A stretch of DNA of 64,000 nt, taken from NCBI RefSeq assembly GCF_014647795.1, contig NZ_BMPW01000034.1, positions 20,267-84,266 of the forward strand, written 5' to 3'. The notes below the pieces were generated by a model, which did not search any database, was not told the origin of the DNA, and worked only from the letters and a program-made list of their open reading frames with translations. Numbering within the stretch: position 1 is the first letter of the stretch; each line of letters opens with the position of its first letter. Below are positions 38,254 to 47,482 of this stretch, in pieces. The position numbers and the translations under genes were made by a program. This DNA is from Actinoplanes campanulatus (GTDB taxonomy: Bacteria > Actinomycetota > Actinomycetes > Mycobacteriales > Micromonosporaceae).

Positions 38254-38945
38254 TGGCAGCCGTCACCGCCACCGACCTGGTCAAGGTCTACGGCACCGGC
38301 GACCGTGCGGTTCGTGCCCTCGACGGGGTGTCGGCCACCTTCGCCCGCGGCCGGTTCACCGCGATCATGGGGCCGTCCGGATCCGGAAAGTCGACCTTCA
38401 TGCACTGCCTTGCCGGGCTCGACACCGTCACCAGCGGCCGGATCACGATCGGCGACACCGAACTCACCGGCCTGTCCGACAAGGCGTTGACCGCCGTGCG
38501 CCGGGACCAGATCGGGTTCGTCTTTCAGGCGTTCAACCTTCTGCCACAGCTCACCGCTCGGCAGAACATCACTCTCCCGGCCGAGCTGGCCGGCCGGGCC
38601 GTGGACCGCGACCTGTTCGACCACGTCGTCGGCGTCCTCGGCATCGGCGACCGGCTCGGGCACCGCCCCTGCGAGCTGTCCGGCGGCCAGCAACAGCGCG
38701 TCGCCCTGGCCCGGGCCTTGAGCACCCGGCCGGAGGTCATCTTCGCCGACGAGCCGACCGGCAACCTCGACTCGCGGTCCGGGGCCGAGGTGCTCGGCTT
38801 CCTGCGCGATTCGGTGCACCGGCTCGGCCAGACCGTCGTCATGGTCACCCACGACCCCGACGCCGCCGGATACGCCGACCGGGTGCTGACGCTCGCCGAC
38901 GGCCGCATCGTGAAGGACACCGCACTCCAGGACATCGCCCGATGA
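38253..38945 (+). CDS. ABC transporter ATP-binding protein (MacB/LolD type)
   Basis: A 230-residue ATPase with Walker A GPSGSGKST, Q loop FVFQAFNLLPQLT, signature LSGGQQQRVALARAL, Walker B VIFADEPTGNLDS and H loop VMVTHD. The GNLDSRSG context is typical of MacB-like exporters acting with FtsX permeases. Its stop overlaps the permease ATG by four bases. Confidence 0.95.
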   Translation: MAAVTATDLVKVYGTGDRAVRALDGVSATFARGRFTAIMGPSGSGKSTFMHCLAGLDTVTSGRITIGDTELTGLSDKALTAVRRDQIGFVFQAFNLLPQLTARQNITLPAELAGRAVDRDLFDHVVGVLGIGDRLGHRPCELSGGQQQRVALARALSTRPEVIFADEPTGNLDSRSGAEVLGFLRDSVHRLGQTVVMVTHDPDAAGYADRVLTLADGRIVKDTALQDIAR

Positions 38946-41428
38946 CCGCGAGCGTCTTGCGCACTCAGCTCAGCGGGGTGTCGCGCCGTCCCGGGCGGCT
39001 ACTGACGACCGGGCTGTCGGTGCTGGTGGCAGCGTTCGTGGTGTTCGGCACGGTGCTCGCGTACGTGATCGTCACGCGGACAACGCTCGACACGTTCAGC
39101 GAGACGCCGGAGGCCGTCAGCCTGGTGGTGTACGCGGCCGGCGGCGAGCCGCTGAATCCGGAGCAGGTCGCCGAGGTCCGTGGCACGGCCGGGGTACGGC
39201 AGGCGGCGGGCCGGGTGACCGCGACGTTCACGGTCGGCGACGCCTCGTCCGGCAACGAGCTGGAGCTGATCGCCGACCCGGGCTCCGGGCCCCTGTCGCG
39301 CATCACGCTGCTCTCCGGCGGCTACCCGCGCAGCGACCGGGAGATCGCGATGGACCGGCGGGCCGCCGCACGGCTCGGCACGACCGTGGGCGGCACGCTA
39401 CGGCTGCACACCGGAGACCGCAGCGGAAAGCCCGTGACGGTGACCGTGACGGGTGTGGTCGACGGGCCACGGGACGCCGCCGAGCGGGCGTACGCGCATG
39501 ACGAGGCCGTCGCGAGGATCAGCGGGAACCCGGGGTTCCCGCGGGTCGACGTGCTTGCCGCGGACGGCGCGGACGTGCAGTCGATGATGAACGGGTGGTC
39601 CGAGCGGCTGCTGCACGATCCTCGGGCGTACATCAGCGTCACCACCGGCGAGGCCATGCGGGTCCGGGAGGCACACGACGCCGTACGCCAGCTCGATCAA
39701 GTCTTCGCCCTGGTGGCGATGTTCGTAGCGATCGCGGTGGTGGCCGCGGCACTGGTGGCCACGTCGACGTTCCGGATCGTGTTCGCGCAGCGTCTGCGGC
39801 AGTTGGCGCTGCTGCGGACGATTGGCGCCCAGCGCAATCAGCTGATCCTGGCACTGGCCGTCGAGGGCGCTGTGACGGGCCTGGTCACCGGGGCGGTCGG
39901 CGTCGTTCTTGCCCAGCTCGCTGGGCTGGCCGCCCCTGCGGTGGCCGCGGCTTCCGGCCGTACGCTGACCGGTCCTGGTGTGCCGCTTGTCGCGGCCGTC
40001 GCCGTGGTGGCCGGCGCCGGACTGCTGACCGCGGGCGCCGTTCTCGCCCCGGCCTTCGCCGCGGCCGGTGTCGCCCCGCTGCAGGCCCTGCGAGCCGCGA
40101 GCACGCTGGCCGCCGAACGGGGTGTCGCCGCGCCACGGCTGGTGGCGGGCCTGCTGCTGGTCGCGGCGACTGGCGGCCTGGGGTGGCGGACCGCCGGCCG
40201 GATGGGTTCGTCCGACGCGCTGATACATCTCGTCGGTGTCGGCGCGCTCGGGTTCGGTGCGCTGATCGTGCTCGGGCCGGTGTTGATCCGCCCGATCCTG
40301 GCGGTGGCCGGGTGGCCGCTGCGGCGGCTCGGCTCAACGGGCAACCTCGCGGTCAGCGGCATCGGGGGTACGCCCCGACGTGCCGCGGCGGTATCGGTGG
40401 TGGTGGCGCTGGGTGTGACCATGCTGGCCGGCACCGTCGTCGGGATCAGCAGTCTGCGGTTGTGGACGGACCGGGAGATGGCCGCCCGTACCCCGGCCGA
40501 CCTCGCCATGTTCGCCGAGTCACCGGACGGGTTGGACGAGGTGATGGCGGGCGTGCGCGCCGACCCGCGGTTCCGGGACGTCACCCCGTTCCGGATGGCG
40601 GATTTCACCGCGCTTTCCGGGAATTTCTCGCACGGCGCCATCGCGATCGACATGGCGGCGATGCCGGCTCTGCGGAGACTGGAGGCGGCCACCGGAAACA
40701 TCGCGGCGCTCGGCCCGGGGACGGTGATCCTGTCGGCGGTCGCCGCCTCCGACTTCGGCGCCCGGGTCGGTGACGTGGTGACGCTGCGATCGGACGGTGC
40801 GGCCCGCGTCGAGGTGGTGGCGATCCTGACCGGGGACGCTCCGCTGCGGATGGGAGCGGTGCTGACCAGCGCGGACCTGGATGCTCTCGGCAACTCGTCG
40901 GCCGGTTTCCTCGCCGACGTCGCCACCGGGACCCGGAACGAGGCCCTGGCCGAGTTCCGGCGCCTGAGCGGCCCGGCCGGCGCGGAGGTGGCAGTGCTCG
41001 CCGACGAACGGGACAAGGCCGACGGCGAGGTGTCGTCGCTGTTCGCGGCGGCGCTGGGCCTACTCGGACTGACCGTGCTGATCGCCGTGGTCGGTGTCGG
41101 CACCACGACCGGGTTGTCGGTGCTGGAGCGCACCCAGGAGTTCGGGCTGGCCCGGGCGCTCGGTCTGACCAGGGCCCGGCTGCGGATGATGGTCGGGTTG
41201 GAGGCCGGACTGTACGGCCTGATCGGGGCGGTCCTCGGCGTCGTGCTGGGCGTGCCGATGGCCTGGCTCACCCTGGAGTCGCTGCGCCTGGACCTGCCGC
41301 TGACGTTCCCGGTCGGTTGGCTCACCACGATCGTGGTGGCAATCGCCGGGATCACCGTGCTGGCGGGACTGCTGCCGGCCCGGCGGGCGGCGAGGGTCAG
41401 CCCGGTGGCGGCCCTGGCGATCGACTGA
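38942..41428 (+). CDS. FtsX-like ABC transporter permease
   Basis: An 828-residue permease. One N-terminal span is followed by a large outer domain (about 50-245) and three spans near 250-390. A second outer domain (about 470-660) and three final spans near 690-820 follow. Two FtsX cores give the full ten-span layout found in Gram-positive exporters such as those that remove antimicrobial peptides or lipids. With the upstream kinase/regulator pair it forms a sensing-export module. Confidence 0.92.
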   Translation: MTASVLRTQLSGVSRRPGRLLTTGLSVLVAAFVVFGTVLAYVIVTRTTLDTFSETPEAVSLVVYAAGGEPLNPEQVAEVRGTAGVRQAAGRVTATFTVGDASSGNELELIADPGSGPLSRITLLSGGYPRSDREIAMDRRAAARLGTTVGGTLRLHTGDRSGKPVTVTVTGVVDGPRDAAERAYAHDEAVARISGNPGFPRVDVLAADGADVQSMMNGWSERLLHDPRAYISVTTGEAMRVREAHDAVRQLDQVFALVAMFVAIAVVAAALVATSTFRIVFAQRLRQLALLRTIGAQRNQLILALAVEGAVTGLVTGAVGVVLAQLAGLAAPAVAAASGRTLTGPGVPLVAAVAVVAGAGLLTAGAVLAPAFAAAGVAPLQALRAASTLAAERGVAAPRLVAGLLLVAATGGLGWRTAGRMGSSDALIHLVGVGALGFGALIVLGPVLIRPILAVAGWPLRRLGSTGNLAVSGIGGTPRRAAAVSVVVALGVTMLAGTVVGISSLRLWTDREMAARTPADLAMFAESPDGLDEVMAGVRADPRFRDVTPFRMADFTALSGNFSHGAIAIDMAAMPALRRLEAATGNIAALGPGTVILSAVAASDFGARVGDVVTLRSDGAARVEVVAILTGDAPLRMGAVLTSADLDALGNSSAGFLADVATGTRNEALAEFRRLSGPAGAEVAVLADERDKADGEVSSLFAAALGLLGLTVLIAVVGVGTTTGLSVLERTQEFGLARALGLTRARLRMMVGLEAGLYGLIGAVLGVVLGVPMAWLTLESLRLDLPLTFPVGWLTTIVVAIAGITVLAGLLPARRAARVSPVAALAID

Positions 41429-41440
41429 CCGTCCCGCGGC

Positions 41441-41827
41441 CCGGCACGGCTGAGCTTTCTGAAGCTGCGCGACGAGGGCAAGAACCTGTGGGACTCAGCC
41501 GGCTGTGGCCTAGAGGCGGTCCTGAGCCGGCACCCTTCCCGGCAAGCGTTCACCTGGCCGTACGAGGCGCACGAGCGCAAGCACGTCCAGACCGCGATGA
41601 TCCGGCTGGCCGCTCTCACCGGGGCCACGCCGCCGGCCCAGGGCGCCGTCGTCCGCTCCATCCTGGTCATCATCTGGCACCTGCTCGCCGACCCTCACGC
41701 CATCTACCACGACCTCGGCGTCGACTACTACACCACCCGTATCGACAAGGAACGCCGCCAACGCCACCTGGTCCAACAACTCGAAGCGCTCTGCCTACAG
41801 GTCACCCTCACCCCGGCCGCCGCCTGA
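41441..41827 (+). pseudogene. IS110-family transposase, C-terminal remnant
   Basis: The frame downstream of the permease stop ends in the characteristic IS110 C-terminus (ILVIIWHLLADPHAIYHDLG, DYYTTRIDKERR, LEALCLQVTL). The N-terminal DEDD domain and most of the middle are gone; the first 50 residues are not recognisable. It is the edge of an ancient insertion. Confidence 0.7.
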
Positions 41828-42041
41828 AAAGACCACGCACCCAACCCGGACCACAAACCCATGCTCCTGAGCGCCGACACTCAGTCACTCACCTATCAGG
41901 GCTTTGACGCTGGGCTTCGGCCCGATCCGTTTCCAGATCGAGCCGCCAGCCTGCTACCGGGCCTCCTGGCAGCTACCCGGACCGGACTTTTACCGACAAG
42001 CGACGGCGAGCTTACGACCCAAGATCGACTACAGCTCTCCA

Positions 42042-42060
42042 CCTCCAGGTCTGCTGGAGG
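42042..42060. other. Small hairpin in the 41.8-42.2 kb gap
   Basis: CCTCCAG and CTGGAGG pair around GTCTG. The 290 bases between the IS110 relic and the chitinase promoter contain no credible gene, and GC content drops towards the promoter. Confidence 0.3.
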
Positions 42061-42119
42061 CACGAAAGACCGAGGCCAGAACCCAAGAAGCCGGCGAGGC
42101 CCCATAAAAGATCGATGCT

Positions 42120-42142
42120 TATAATTGAAAACCAATTGGTTT
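42120..42142 (+). promoter_or_regulatory. Promoter -10 and palindromic operator of the CdtB-chitinase gene
   Basis: A perfect TATAAT at 42120-42125 is followed three bases later by the 14-base palindrome AAACCAATTGGTTT (42129-42142), which would lie on the transcription start. A related TTGGTT-TTTCC direct repeat follows downstream. The position is that of a classical repressor operator. No -35 match is clear. Confidence 0.55.
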
Positions 42143-42174
42143 CCAACGATTTGGTTGTTTCCGATCTGTTGGAT

Positions 42175-45100
42175 GTGAGAAACGGGGAGTTCTTGTTCCG
42201 TCGATTATTCGCCGCAGTGGTGGTGATGACCGGGCTGGCGACATCTGTTGCCGTTCCGGCCGCCGCCGCCGATTTCCCTGCAGCCAGCACGGCCTTGATC
42301 TCCTGGAACATGCAGGGGTCCACCAACAAGGCAAAGACCGGCAGCAAGTGGACGAACACCGTCAAAACGCTGGCGACACAGGCGCCGATCGTGATGATTC
42401 AGGAAGCCGGCCCGGAACCGCCTCCGAACAACAGCACCCAACTGCCGGCCGACCTGATCTTCACCACGACCAACAGCCAGGGCGTCTCGCGTCAGCACAC
42501 CGTGCGGCACCGGCGGTGGAACATCGCCAGCACTGGCCGCAGTCCCATCCCGACCCGTCAGGTCTACTTCCTGCCCACCGCCGACCCGTCGAACCCGCGC
42601 GCGATCGACGGCCGGGTCAACCTCGCGCTCGTCCTGACCCAGGAGCCCGACGAGCTGCTCGTCGTCGGCAACCCGGTCGACGCCGGCCGGGCCGCGCTCG
42701 GTGCGCGGTTCGGCAACGAGTGGTACTTCACCGTGCACGGCCTGTCCGGCGGTGGCGGTGACTCTGGAGTGCTGGTGAGCGCCATCAACGACCAGGTCAG
42801 GCTCCTCGGGACCCAGAACAACAACACCACCTACCATGTGACGATCGGTGGCGACTTCAACGTCGACCCGGCGATCCTCGGCGACCGGAGGCACTTCCCG
42901 ACGAACATGCGGATCAACAGCTCGGGCCAGGCGACCCACCAGAGCGGTGGTGAGCTGGACTACTTCGTCACCACCCACACCGACCAGCCGCAGACGGTCA
43001 CGGTCCGGCCCAACGGCAACTCCGACCACTGGCCGGTCCTGTCCGGTCAGATCAACGCGGCCGCGGGCGCCCCCTCGCCCAGCCCCACCCCGTCGCCCAG
43101 CGCCAACCCGGTGATCGACGAGATCCGGGTGATGCCGACCGGTGACGGGATCACGGCCGGTGTGCACAGCACCGACGACGGTGGCTTCCGGGACTACCTG
43201 CACACCATCCTGAAGGGCCTGACCACCGCTGTGGTGATCACGGGCACGGCGGCCGCCACCCTCTTCGCGCGCACGGACTTCGTCGGTGAGCAGAAGAACG
43301 GCAAGCGTGGCGACCCCGACCACATGGGGTTCGACGGCAAGGGCATCGACGACATCAAGGCCCAGTCGATCCCCGCGCTGAAGACGCTGCGGCCGAACCT
43401 GATGACCCTGGTCGCGGGCACGGCCGACCTCGTCGGCGGCGCCGACGGTGCGGCGACGGCCGAGAAGACGCGGAGCTTCCTGAACGAGATCTACCGGACC
43501 TCGCCGACGACCACGGTCCTTCTCGGGACCCTGCCGCCGTCGACGAACCCGACGTACCAGACCCGGATCGACGCCTACAACGACGCGCTCCGCACGATCG
43601 CCTACGACAAGATCAAGGGCGGCGCACGGCTGGTGCTGGTCGACCTGGGCGCGGTCTCCCCGGAGGACATCACCAACGAGATCTACCCGACCGACGCCGG
43701 CTACCGGAAGATCGCGGAGGCCTTCGGTGAAGGCGCTCAGATCGCGGTCCTGCAGCGCATGATCAGCCGCCGCTCGTACGTCTGGGAGCCGATCGGCAAG
43801 ATCCGGGACGCCGTCGCGACCGGCTCCAAGATCGGGTTCCCCGACCTCAACGGCGACGGCAAGGCCGACTACGCGGTGGTCGGTGCGGACGGCAAGGTCA
43901 CCGGCTGGCGCAACGACGACCCGCACAAGGAGGCGGTCTCGCTGGGCGACATCAGCCCGGCCGACCGCGGGAACAACCCGGCGCTGGTCTACTTCGCCGA
44001 TCTGGACGGTGACGGCAAGGACGACTACGTCCGGATCCTGCCGGCGGCCGACTCGCCGACCGGCATCGCCGCGATGCGGATGTCGCGGAACACCAGCAGC
44101 GGCGGCAAGATCAGCTGGGACAGCGCCACGATCGTCGCGAACAACCTCACCTACCCGCCGGAGCTGTACTTCACCGACCTCGACGGTGACGGCCGCGACG
44201 ACCTGATCACGATAGACCGCATGGGTTTCCCGGTTGCCTGGCAGAACAAGGGCAAGGGAATGCCGACCCCGGGCGGCTGGAACAAGGTCGAGGGTTTCGC
44301 CACGCCGGGTGAGGCGCGCGGCGCGCAGGTCGCCTTCGCCGACATCACCGGTGACGGCAAGGCCGACACGGTCCGGGTGGAGTTCACCACCGGCGAGGTC
44401 CGGGCCTGGGAGAACACCGGCGCTCCGTGGGACGTCACCAAGGGCTGGACGTCGCTGGGCGTGGTCCGCGACGACGATCCGTTCCAGGGCACCTACGGGA
44501 CCTTCGCGGACCTGAACGGCGACGGGATCAAGGACTTCGCCATGACTCGCTCCGGTGCGACGGCGAAAACCGCCGCGAAGACCGCCGTCAAGGCGGCCGC
44601 GGCGAGTGGCGCCGGTGACATCGAGGGCTGGCTGGTGCCGAGCTACGGCGACGGCAGCCGCAGCGACGGCGGTGCCGGTGATCTCGGCATCAACGGTGGT
44701 GCCGGCGACCCGATGGAGTCGCACCCCGGTGGCGACGACGGCGGTACGCGGCCGGCCGCGTCCGGCGACTGCCGGCCGGACGGTCTGGCGACCACGCCGG
44801 GCGTGGCGACGCCGTACTGCAAGATCTACCAGAGTGACGGCCGGGAATGGCTCGGCCAGGGCCGGGACCGCCGGGTCGTGGGCTACTTCAACGGCGGCCG
44901 CACGGGCGCCGACGGCACGCCGCACTATCTGGTGAAGAACATCCCGTGGTCGAAGGTGACCCACCTCAACTACGCGTTCGCGTCGGTGGTGAACAACCAG
45001 ATCGTTGTCGACTCCAACGCCACCCAGAAGGAGTGGCCCGGCGAGGTCGGCGCCGAGATGGATCCCTCGCTGCCCTACAAGGGGCACTTCAACCTGCTGA

Positions 45101-46932
45101 CGAAGTACAAACGCCTGCACCCGCGGGTGAAGACGCTGATCTCGGTCGGTGGCTGGGCCGGTTCTCGTGGCTTCTACGCGATGACCACCAACGCCGACGG
45201 CTCGGTCAACCAGGCCGGGATCGACACCTTCTCCAACTCGGTCGTGGGCTTCCTGCGGACCTACGGGTTCGACGGTGTCGACATCGACTTCGAGTACCCC
45301 ACGGTCCTCGAGGACACCGGCAACCCGGCCGACTGGGCGGTGTCCAACCCGCGTCGCAAGGGTCTACCCACGACGTACGCCGCGTTGATGAGGACGCTGC
45401 GGGACACGCTGAACCGGGCTTCGGCCGCGGACAACAGGTACTACCTGCTCACCTCGGCGTCGACGGCCTCCGGCTACCTGACCCGCGGGATGGCGAACCA
45501 GACCGCGCTCGACCACCAGGACTTCACCAACCTGATGGCCTACGACTACCACGGCACCTGGAACGACGTCGTGGGTCCGAACGCGGCGCTGTTCGACGAC
45601 GGCAAGGACCCGGAACTGGCCGACCTGTACGCCACTGCGGAGTACGGGAAGCTCGGGTACTTCAACACCAGCTGGGCGATGAAGTACATGCGTGGCGCGC
45701 TGCAGGCCGGGCGCGTCAACATCGGCGTGCCCTACTACACGCGCGGCTGGCAGAACGTCACCGGCGGCACGAACGGTCTGTGGGGCAAGTCGCAGAAATC
45801 GAGCGGCTGCGAGCCGGGTACGGGAATCAAGCGGCCGTGCGGTGACGGCGCCTTCGGTATCGACAACATCTGGCACGACGAGACCAACGTCGGCAGCGAG
45901 CTCGGCTCCGGGACGAACCCGCTGTGGCACACCAAGAACCTGGAGAAGAACATCACGCCGGCCTATGCCCGCAGCGTCGGGCTGAAGCCGGATACCGACG
46001 TCACCGACCGGCGCACGGGCTGGTACACCCGGTACTGGGACGACACCACGAAGACGTCGTGGCTGTGGAACGCCGAGAAGAAGGTGTTCCTGTCGACCGA
46101 GGACGAGCAGGGCATCGACGCGGTCACCGATCTGGTCAAGTCGACCGGTGCGGGCGGCGTGATGATGTGGGAACTCGGCGGCGACTACTCCTGCCCGGCG
46201 GACATCCAGCCGGACACCCCGTGCGGGATGGGGTACACGCTGACCACCCGCCTGAACGAGAAGCTGGGCAATATCGGCGCCTATGACAACAGTCTGCGCA
46301 CCGGCAGCAGTGGCGTCGCGCCGACGGTGACCGCCAACCTGAGCGTCGAGATGGTCAACTACCCGACCGCCACGGCGAACCTGTGGCCGTTGCAGCCGAC
46401 CGTCCGGATCACCAACAACACCGGGCGCACACTCGGCGGTGGCAAGGACACGAAGCTGTCGTTCGACATTCCGGCCTCGACGTCATGGCTGGTCAAGGAC
46501 GGCAACTGGCAGACCTATGCCCAAGGTGGCCAATGGAAGCTGGAGCCCGGTGTGACGCTCCACCGGATCAGCACGACGCTGGACTACTGCCAGATCATCC
46601 CGGCCGGGAAGTCGCTCGACCTGCCGATCATCTACTACCTCCCGATCACCGGTCCGGTGAACACGAGTCTGTCGATCGGCGGTACGGCGTACGCGCCGGT
46701 GACCGACAACCTCAAGGGACTCGGTACGGCAACCCCGCCGGCCGGTGGCTGTAATGCCGGTAACTGGGACGCCACCAAGGTCTACTCCCCGGCCAGCCAG
46801 CCGATTGAGCAGACCACGGTCAAATACAACGGCAAGGTCTGGAAGGCCAAGTGGGAGACGAAGGGCAGCGCCCCGGGCACCGGGGCCGATGCCGACCACG
46901 AGCCCTGGAAGCTGATCGGCAACGCCAGCTGA
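42175..46932 (+). CDS. Secreted CdtB-like DNase / SGNH / FG-GAP / GH18 chitinase / chitin-binding fusion
   Basis: A continuous frame of about 1585 codons; no stop or shift is seen. Order by base position: signal peptide to about 42270; CdtB/DNase I-like domain 42275-43060 with SWNMQGS, MIQEAG, TVHGLSGGGGDSG, GGDFNVDP and SDHWPV, so all expected catalytic residues are kept; a Ser/Pro linker; SGNH-like domain 43110-43770 whose triad is substituted (GDGIT, NEIYPTDAGY); five FG-GAP calcium loops 43840-44540; GH18 chitinase 44870-46300 with DGVDIDFEYP (catalytic Glu); a beta-sandwich 46310-46740; and a CBM5/12 end (WDATKVY, WKAKW). It should be secreted, bind and cut chitin, and carry a DNase. GTG 42175 is the chosen start; TTG 42193 is possible. 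Confidence 0.88.
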   Translation: MRNGEFLFRRLFAAVVVMTGLATSVAVPAAAADFPAASTALISWNMQGSTNKAKTGSKWTNTVKTLATQAPIVMIQEAGPEPPPNNSTQLPADLIFTTTNSQGVSRQHTVRHRRWNIASTGRSPIPTRQVYFLPTADPSNPRAIDGRVNLALVLTQEPDELLVVGNPVDAGRAALGARFGNEWYFTVHGLSGGGGDSGVLVSAINDQVRLLGTQNNNTTYHVTIGGDFNVDPAILGDRRHFPTNMRINSSGQATHQSGGELDYFVTTHTDQPQTVTVRPNGNSDHWPVLSGQINAAAGAPSPSPTPSPSANPVIDEIRVMPTGDGITAGVHSTDDGGFRDYLHTILKGLTTAVVITGTAAATLFARTDFVGEQKNGKRGDPDHMGFDGKGIDDIKAQSIPALKTLRPNLMTLVAGTADLVGGADGAATAEKTRSFLNEIYRTSPTTTVLLGTLPPSTNPTYQTRIDAYNDALRTIAYDKIKGGARLVLVDLGAVSPEDITNEIYPTDAGYRKIAEAFGEGAQIAVLQRMISRRSYVWEPIGKIRDAVATGSKIGFPDLNGDGKADYAVVGADGKVTGWRNDDPHKEAVSLGDISPADRGNNPALVYFADLDGDGKDDYVRILPAADSPTGIAAMRMSRNTSSGGKISWDSATIVANNLTYPPELYFTDLDGDGRDDLITIDRMGFPVAWQNKGKGMPTPGGWNKVEGFATPGEARGAQVAFADITGDGKADTVRVEFTTGEVRAWENTGAPWDVTKGWTSLGVVRDDDPFQGTYGTFADLNGDGIKDFAMTRSGATAKTAAKTAVKAAAASGAGDIEGWLVPSYGDGSRSDGGAGDLGINGGAGDPMESHPGGDDGGTRPAASGDCRPDGLATTPGVATPYCKIYQSDGREWLGQGRDRRVVGYFNGGRTGADGTPHYLVKNIPWSKVTHLNYAFASVVNNQIVVDSNATQKEWPGEVGAEMDPSLPYKGHFNLLTKYKRLHPRVKTLISVGGWAGSRGFYAMTTNADGSVNQAGIDTFSNSVVGFLRTYGFDGVDIDFEYPTVLEDTGNPADWAVSNPRRKGLPTTYAALMRTLRDTLNRASAADNRYYLLTSASTASGYLTRGMANQTALDHQDFTNLMAYDYHGTWNDVVGPNAALFDDGKDPELADLYATAEYGKLGYFNTSWAMKYMRGALQAGRVNIGVPYYTRGWQNVTGGTNGLWGKSQKSSGCEPGTGIKRPCGDGAFGIDNIWHDETNVGSELGSGTNPLWHTKNLEKNITPAYARSVGLKPDTDVTDRRTGWYTRYWDDTTKTSWLWNAEKKVFLSTEDEQGIDAVTDLVKSTGAGGVMMWELGGDYSCPADIQPDTPCGMGYTLTTRLNEKLGNIGAYDNSLRTGSSGVAPTVTANLSVEMVNYPTATANLWPLQPTVRITNNTGRTLGGGKDTKLSFDIPASTSWLVKDGNWQTYAQGGQWKLEPGVTLHRISTTLDYCQIIPAGKSLDLPIIYYLPITGPVNTSLSIGGTAYAPVTDNLKGLGTATPPAGGCNAGNWDATKVYSPASQPIEQTTVKYNGKVWKAKWETKGSAPGTGADADHEPWKLIGNAS

Positions 46933-46980
46933 CCGTTCTCAGCCACCCAGCCTGACACTCCACGTCTTGATCAAATAAAC

Positions 46981-47053
46981 GGAGAGTGCTTCTGACCTGC
47001 AACGATGGGACTTGTCTAGGCCCCTGTTGGCTGCACGGAAAGAAGCACTCTCC
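46981..47053. mobile_element. 73-bp MITE-like element or IS end relic
   Basis: Perfect 13-base terminal inverted repeats (GGAGAGTGCTTCT at 46981 and AGAAGCACTCTCC ending at 47053) enclose 47 bases with no coding capacity. The layout is that of an internally deleted IS. The sequence from 47054 to about 47229 holds nothing I can assign. Confidence 0.5.
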
Positions 47054-47229
47054 AGGTAAGGCAGCCGGGAAAACCCTCACACACTGCGACATCCGAGCCG
47101 CCAACTCCTGATCCGCCCAGATGCTCGCGTAGTCGTGGTCGACTGGCCCAGGAGATGCCGCAGACCGGCATGACTGCACACCGTGCTTCTCAGAGGGCAT
47201 TCGATTTGTACTTGATCTACTAATATGCA

Positions 47230-47482
47230 CCTCTCCAAGTAGGTGCTGATAGCCTCAGCGAGGCCGCGCACCGGATGAAGCGGCAGAACATCGGCGACGT
47301 GATGGTCCTTGATGGTGGTGACCGCCTTGCCGGTGTGGTCACCGACCGCGACATCGTGGTGCGCTGTGTCGCCGCGGACAAGGACCCGCGCACGGTGACC
47401 GCGGGCGATATCGCCTCCCCGGCGACGGTCACCGTCGAGCCCGACACGGACATCGACACCGCGGTCGCGCTGATGCGGAACG
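47230..47482 (+). pseudogene. CBS-domain protein fragment cut by an IS3 element
   Basis: The frame reads SLSEAAHRMKRQNIGDVMVL, LAGVVTDRDIVVRCVA, TVTAGDIASPATVTVEPD and TAVALMRN, which is one and a half CBS units. The N-terminus lacks a proper start and the C-terminus ends where the IS3 terminal sequence begins, so both ends are lost. Intact relatives bind adenosyl ligands and are common stress proteins of actinobacteria. Confidence 0.75.

Noticed and set aside
42205-45120. 971-codon minus-strand frame opposite the CdtB-chitinase gene
   Set aside because: It lies opposite a gene with clear domains and consists of low-complexity Arg/Val/Asp sequence typical of antisense shadows in GC-rich DNA.
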